In this document: one piece after another, positions 14,035 through 17,602 of the stretch
Numbering within the stretch: position 1 is the first letter of the stretch
Layout: every line of letters starts with the position of its first letter
Program-made: the position numbers and the translations under genes
Source: Draconibacterium sp.
GTDB lineage: Bacteria > Bacteroidota > Bacteroidia > Bacteroidales > Prolixibacteraceae
Direction: 5' to 3'
Assembly: GCA_015493625.1 (NCBI GenBank)
Contig: WGCT01000226.1
Span: forward strand, 1 to 17,602
DNA: 17,602 bases
Notes under the pieces: generated by a model
What the model was told of the DNA's origin: nothing
Database searches by the model: none
Seen by the model: only the letters and a program-made list of their open reading frames with translations

Positions 14035-15321
14035 ATGATAAAGAAATTGATATTGATTATGGCATTCCTTCCCATGCTGGCAAACGCACAGGAAGTTGAA
14101 AGCATTAAAATGCTCTTCGATTCGTTAAAGACTCACCCGCAAACAATGGCAGGCGAGATTAACAAAGAGAAAGCATTAACAGGAAAGAAGATGGCAAATG
14201 GAATGTTGTTTCCGACCATCGATCTATTTGGGGCATATAACTATTCTACCAGTCCGTCGGGAATGTTGCCCATTGCACCAAACGAGCTGCTTGGTATGGT
14301 AAAAGATCCGTCGGTAGCACAACCTTTTAGCGAGAATATTTTACGTGCAGGCGCTTCTATTTCGATGCCCATTTTTGTAAAAGCCATTTACACAATGGCG
14401 GCAAAAGCTAAAACAATGTATAAATCGGCAGAGCAAAAAAGCTACATCGACTTACTTAAAAACGAAGCGATGATTGTGAGTTTAAATGCCAATTTAAAAT
14501 ATATGAATGGCATGATTTCGGCACTGGACAAGAAGAGACAGTCGGTAGAAAAAACAAAAGAAATTATTACCATAAAAGTCGATAACCAGCGAGCACCACA
14601 AAGTGCACTGCTAAAAATAAACGATGCGCTCAACCAGATTGACCTCGCAAAATCGGGGATTGAATTAAAAAAATCGGAAGCCATTTCAATGATTCAATCG
14701 TTAACCGGAATTTACTTAACCAAAGAGATTGCGATGGTTCAAACAGGAACTTATGTCGATAGCGGATTTGTTGCATTAGACCCGTTGCGTTATAAAATTG
14801 AAGCCGAAAAACTGGGTGCACGAGCCGAAAAGGAAAAGCTTTGGCCGGTGTTGGTTGCACAGGGAAATTACAACCACAGCATGGCAAAATCATACAACAA
14901 TAATTTGGGTGTAAACAAAAATTTTGCAACGGTTAATCTGGTACTTAAAGTTCCTATTTTCCAGAAATCGCAATACTCGAAAATTAAAATGGCAAATCTC
15001 GATGTGAAGTCGTTAGAAAACGATTTGTTTCAGAAAGAGATTGAACTAACAGCACAAGCCAAACAACTTCAGGTAAACCTGCAAATATTAGAAAATCAGG
15101 TAACCCTCTATAAACAGAGTGTTGAGGATAAAAAAGGATTATTGAAAATAGCAAAAGTTGCCTACGATAATACCAGAATGACAATTGAAGATTACTTGAA
15201 ATACGAAGATGATTTATTGATGGAACAGAGCAAGTACTTTAAAACCGAAGCCGAAAAATGGCAAACACTGATGAAACTGGCAGTTATTTACGGAAACGAT
15301 ATAGAGAACATTGTAAAATAA
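14035..15321 (+). CDS. TolC-family outer membrane efflux protein
   Basis: The protein has 428 aa. A signal peptide ends near ANA-QE (cleavage after about residue 18), with no lipobox Cys. The body has two OEP repeats of long helices flanking short beta segments: FPTIDLFGAYNYS (about 60-72) and SISMPIF (about 106-112) in the first half, and LWPVLVAQGNYNHS with NLVLKVPIF (about 264-310) in the second, the LxxPxfxxxgxYsxs and P(I/L)F patterns of the family. It forms the trimeric outer-membrane channel and periplasmic tunnel of a tripartite pump. It is the first gene of the operon, with the adaptor gene starting 25 bp after its stop. It is slightly short for the family but intact. Confidence 0.92.
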   Translation: MIKKLILIMAFLPMLANAQEVESIKMLFDSLKTHPQTMAGEINKEKALTGKKMANGMLFPTIDLFGAYNYSTSPSGMLPIAPNELLGMVKDPSVAQPFSENILRAGASISMPIFVKAIYTMAAKAKTMYKSAEQKSYIDLLKNEAMIVSLNANLKYMNGMISALDKKRQSVEKTKEIITIKVDNQRAPQSALLKINDALNQIDLAKSGIELKKSEAISMIQSLTGIYLTKEIAMVQTGTYVDSGFVALDPLRYKIEAEKLGARAEKEKLWPVLVAQGNYNHSMAKSYNNNLGVNKNFATVNLVLKVPIFQKSQYSKIKMANLDVKSLENDLFQKEIELTAQAKQLQVNLQILENQVTLYKQSVEDKKGLLKIAKVAYDNTRMTIEDYLKYEDDLLMEQSKYFKTEAEKWQTLMKLAVIYGNDIENIVK

Positions 15322-15346
15322 TTAAAAAACTAAAAAATATACGGTA

Positions 15347-16405
15347 ATGAAAAAAACAGGTAAAAAAACAATTATCACAACACTAGTAGTAGTTGTGTTA
15401 GTAATTGGAGGCGCATTGGTAATTAAAAAAGCAAAAAAGAGAGATGCTGCTGCGCCTTTAGCAAAAACTTACGATGTTGTTGTTTCAACTCAAAAAGTTA
15501 AGTCCGACAGCGTACAACTCACCCTCCCCTGCCTTGCCATTGTACAAAACGATAAAGATGTAATGATATCGTCGAAAATTCCGGCAAGAGTAGAATCGGT
15601 AAAGCCAAGTGGTTCGAAAGTAAAAAAAGGCGAAGTAATTGTAAAACTCGACAACGCCGGAATTCAAAGTAATATTAGCAGTGTTAAGTCGCAATTAGAC
15701 GCTGTAAATGTGGCCATAAAAAACATGACCGCCACGCACGAAAGAACGCTGGAACTGTTAAAAGTTGAAGGCGCCTCGGTAGAACAGTCGCAAAAAGAGG
15801 AGAGTATGTTGTCGGAGATGAATGCAAAAAAAGAGGCACTCAATCAGAAATTAAACGAGCTCAACAATATGATGAGTTATGCCAATATAACATCGCCGGT
15901 TACGGGAATTATTTCGAAAACAATGGTAAACAAAGGCGATATGGCCATGCCCGGCCACCCCATTGCCAACTTAAAATCGGATAACGGATTTTATCTTCTG
16001 GTAAGGGTGCCAACAAATTTAGATGTAAAAGGTGTTGAAGTGAACAACAGCAGATTCGATGCACTGCCGCTGAACAGCACATTTAACGGATTGGCCGAAT
16101 ACAAAGCATACGCCAATATTCCGAACATGACAAGTGGTGACAGACTGGAAGTGAACGTGGAACTTTTTAACGGTACCGGAATTTTGCTTCCCTTCGATGC
16201 AGTTATAAACAGAAACGGAAAAAGTTATGTGCTTGTTCGGAAAGGAGAAAAAGCAAATGCACGCGAAGTGAACGTTGTTGAAAGTGGCGAGCAGGGAGTT
16301 ATAATTAGTAACAACAACTTGCAAGGAGAAGAAATTGTGATTGCAAAACAAGATATTCTGTTAAAACTTTTGACCGGTGTTTCATTAAAAGTAAAGGGGG
16401 AATAA
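15347..16405 (+). CDS. RND efflux periplasmic adaptor (membrane fusion protein)
   Basis: The protein has 352 aa. An uncleaved N-terminal membrane anchor (about 9-26) replaces the lipobox often seen in MFPs. The two halves of the lipoyl domain are at about 72-104 (ISSKIPARVESVKPSGSKV then GEVIVKLD) and 178-205 (ANITSPVTGIISKTMVNKGD). They are separated by a helical hairpin of about 70 residues that meets the TolC tip. Beta-barrel and membrane-proximal domains follow to the C-terminus. It links the permease to the outer membrane channel. It lies between the TolC gene (25 bp) and the permease gene (3 bp), so the three are co-expressed. Confidence 0.92.
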   Translation: MKKTGKKTIITTLVVVVLVIGGALVIKKAKKRDAAAPLAKTYDVVVSTQKVKSDSVQLTLPCLAIVQNDKDVMISSKIPARVESVKPSGSKVKKGEVIVKLDNAGIQSNISSVKSQLDAVNVAIKNMTATHERTLELLKVEGASVEQSQKEESMLSEMNAKKEALNQKLNELNNMMSYANITSPVTGIISKTMVNKGDMAMPGHPIANLKSDNGFYLLVRVPTNLDVKGVEVNNSRFDALPLNSTFNGLAEYKAYANIPNMTSGDRLEVNVELFNGTGILLPFDAVINRNGKSYVLVRKGEKANAREVNVVESGEQGVIISNNNLQGEEIVIAKQDILLKLLTGVSLKVKGE

Positions 16406-16408
16406 ATT

Positions 16409-17602
16409 ATGTTTGAATATTTTTATAAGCGGCCATATACGCTCTATTCGCTAATTGCAGGCTTCTTTATTATAGGAGTAATTGCATTGATGACTCTGCC
16501 TAAAAACTTGTTTCCCGATGCTAACCCACCGCAGGTAATTGTTATTACAAGCGTTCCGGGAGCAACGGCACAGGTGGCTGCAAATACGGTATCGAAACCC
16601 ATTGAACAGGAGATTTCGCGGTTGGGACTGGTAACCGATATCAGTTCGGTGAATGTGGCCAATTTCTCGATTGTAAAAGCCGAATTCGGCTACAAAAAGA
16701 GCTTGAATGCTGCTGTAGATGTGGCAAATGCTCTATCAATTGCCAAAGGGAAACTGCCGCAAAACGCAAATCCGGCAATTTATACCGCCGGCGATTTTAC
16801 GCTGCCTGTCGATATTATTTCTATATCGCCAAAAAACGACAATGTTAATTTAGGCGATATCCGAAAAATTGCTGATAGTTTTTTAAAACCTTACCTTTTA
16901 GGTAATCCGGAAATTGGCAACGTTGAAGTTTTTGGCGGCTACCAAAGTGCCATAAACATTGAGGTTGACCCGTTTAAAGCAAAACGTTACAATATCGATT
17001 TCGACAAAATTGCCAAGGCGTTACAAACGCTGAATCGCGATATGCCCATTGGTTTTGTTAAGGGCGAAAACAGTTTTTATACCATCACTTTTTATGGCGA
17101 AAAAGACGAGGTTGAAAAACTAAAACAAATAAATGTTATGCCCAATGTACGACTCTCGGATGTAGCCGACGTAAACTGGGGATACATGAAACGCCGCAGC
17201 GGATATGTTGGAAACGGGAAAGATGCCATTGCACTTTCTATTCAGCGGTCGCCAACCGGAAGTGTTTTGGCTGTATCGAAGGCTGCGCGTGCCGAAATGA
17301 AAAAAATGCAGGAAAAATATCCAAACCTGAAATTTGAAATTTCTGACACACAACGAGATTTAATTGAGCTGTCGAACGACAATATGTTGGTAGCCCTGCG
17401 TGATGCTATAATTTTCACATTAATAGTTATCATGTTCTTTCTCGGAAACTTTAAAGCAATTGCTGCCGCTGCCATTACCATTCCAATGGTATTTTTCTCG
17501 ACCCTCGCTGTAATATGGCTGACAGGCGGGCAATTAAATATTGTAATTTACACCGCAATTATTCTTGCCCTCGGGTTGCTGACGGACAATGCGGTGGTGG
17601 TG
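16409..17602 (+). CDS. RND efflux permease, 5' part (cut by window end)
   Basis: The frame is open from ATG 16409 to the last base (398 codons, no stop), about 40% of a usual RND pump of roughly 1000-1050 aa. It begins MFEYFYKRPYTLYSL, then the first membrane helix (about 12-32), LPKNLFPDANPPQVIVIT (the LPxxxxPxxxPP pattern after TM1) and SVPGATAQVAANTVSKPIEQEI, all standard for the family. The porter domain follows, then TM2 near 330-350 and the TM4 motif LALGLLTDNAVVV at the end, with D393-N394 where AcrB has Asp407-Asp408. It is a proton-driven exporter of the inner membrane; hydrophobic drugs or lipids are more likely than metals, but the substrate is unproven. Its start lies 3 bp after the adaptor stop. 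Confidence 0.93.
   Translation, partial: MFEYFYKRPYTLYSLIAGFFIIGVIALMTLPKNLFPDANPPQVIVITSVPGATAQVAANTVSKPIEQEISRLGLVTDISSVNVANFSIVKAEFGYKKSLNAAVDVANALSIAKGKLPQNANPAIYTAGDFTLPVDIISISPKNDNVNLGDIRKIADSFLKPYLLGNPEIGNVEVFGGYQSAINIEVDPFKAKRYNIDFDKIAKALQTLNRDMPIGFVKGENSFYTITFYGEKDEVEKLKQINVMPNVRLSDVADVNWGYMKRRSGYVGNGKDAIALSIQRSPTGSVLAVSKAARAEMKKMQEKYPNLKFEISDTQRDLIELSNDNMLVALRDAIIFTLIVIMFFLGNFKAIAAAAITIPMVFFSTLAVIWLTGGQLNIVIYTAIILALGLLTDNAVVV

Overview
The window looks like a Bacteroidota chromosome, probably from the Bacteroidales/Marinilabiliales side, though the genus cannot be fixed by eye. The reasons are the AT-rich sequence, the lack of Shine-Dalgarno sites ahead of starts, several matches to the Bacteroidota promoter pattern (-33 TTTG or TTG, -7 TAnnTTTG) shortly before start codons, the many lipoproteins, and gene families typical of the phylum (tandem lipoprotein FKBPs, large AsmA proteins, DHH phosphoesterases). 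Most of the window is ordinary housekeeping and envelope gene content. The unusual material lies mainly in the two long intergenic regions.

Layout: (1) 65-1120 (-): a putative glycoside-hydrolase-like TIM-barrel lipoprotein. (2) 1121-1830: a gene-free stretch holding a 373-bp nested inverted-repeat element (1241-1613) with several REP-like hairpins inside. (3) 1858-3024 (+): an MFS transporter, convergent with 3043-3822 (-), a PhnP-type metallo-beta-lactamase-fold hydrolase. Divergent from the latter is 3943-4641 (+), a short RsmI-like SAM methyltransferase paralogue. (4) 4717-7908 (-): a compact four-gene operon read as NrnA-like DHH phosphoesterase, FKBP lipoprotein, second FKBP lipoprotein, and a YciB-like membrane domain fused to a Nudix hydrolase. 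(5) 8015-8434 (+): ndk, convergent with 8501-11020 (-), an AsmA-family envelope protein. (6) 11118-13409 (-): a large lipoprotein glycosidase of clan GH-D (alpha-galactosidase-like) that lacks an Asp at the expected nucleophile position. (7) 13410-14034: a repeat-rich intergenic region with two unrelated heptanucleotide tandem arrays, a REP-like hairpin and a promoter/operator. (8) 14035 to the window end (+): a tripartite RND efflux operon (TolC-type outer membrane protein, periplasmic adaptor, inner-membrane permease), with the permease cut by the window edge.

How they work together: the RND genes form one export machine, probably controlled at a palindromic operator over the promoter. The operon at 4717-7908 mixes nucleotide turnover (DHH phosphatase, Nudix) with envelope protein folding (two FKBPs). 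No complete new multi-gene system is evident. The best leads are the nested inverted-repeat element, the glycosidase promoter that appears to be built from heptamer repeats, the YciB-Nudix fusion, and the GH-D protein with an altered active site.
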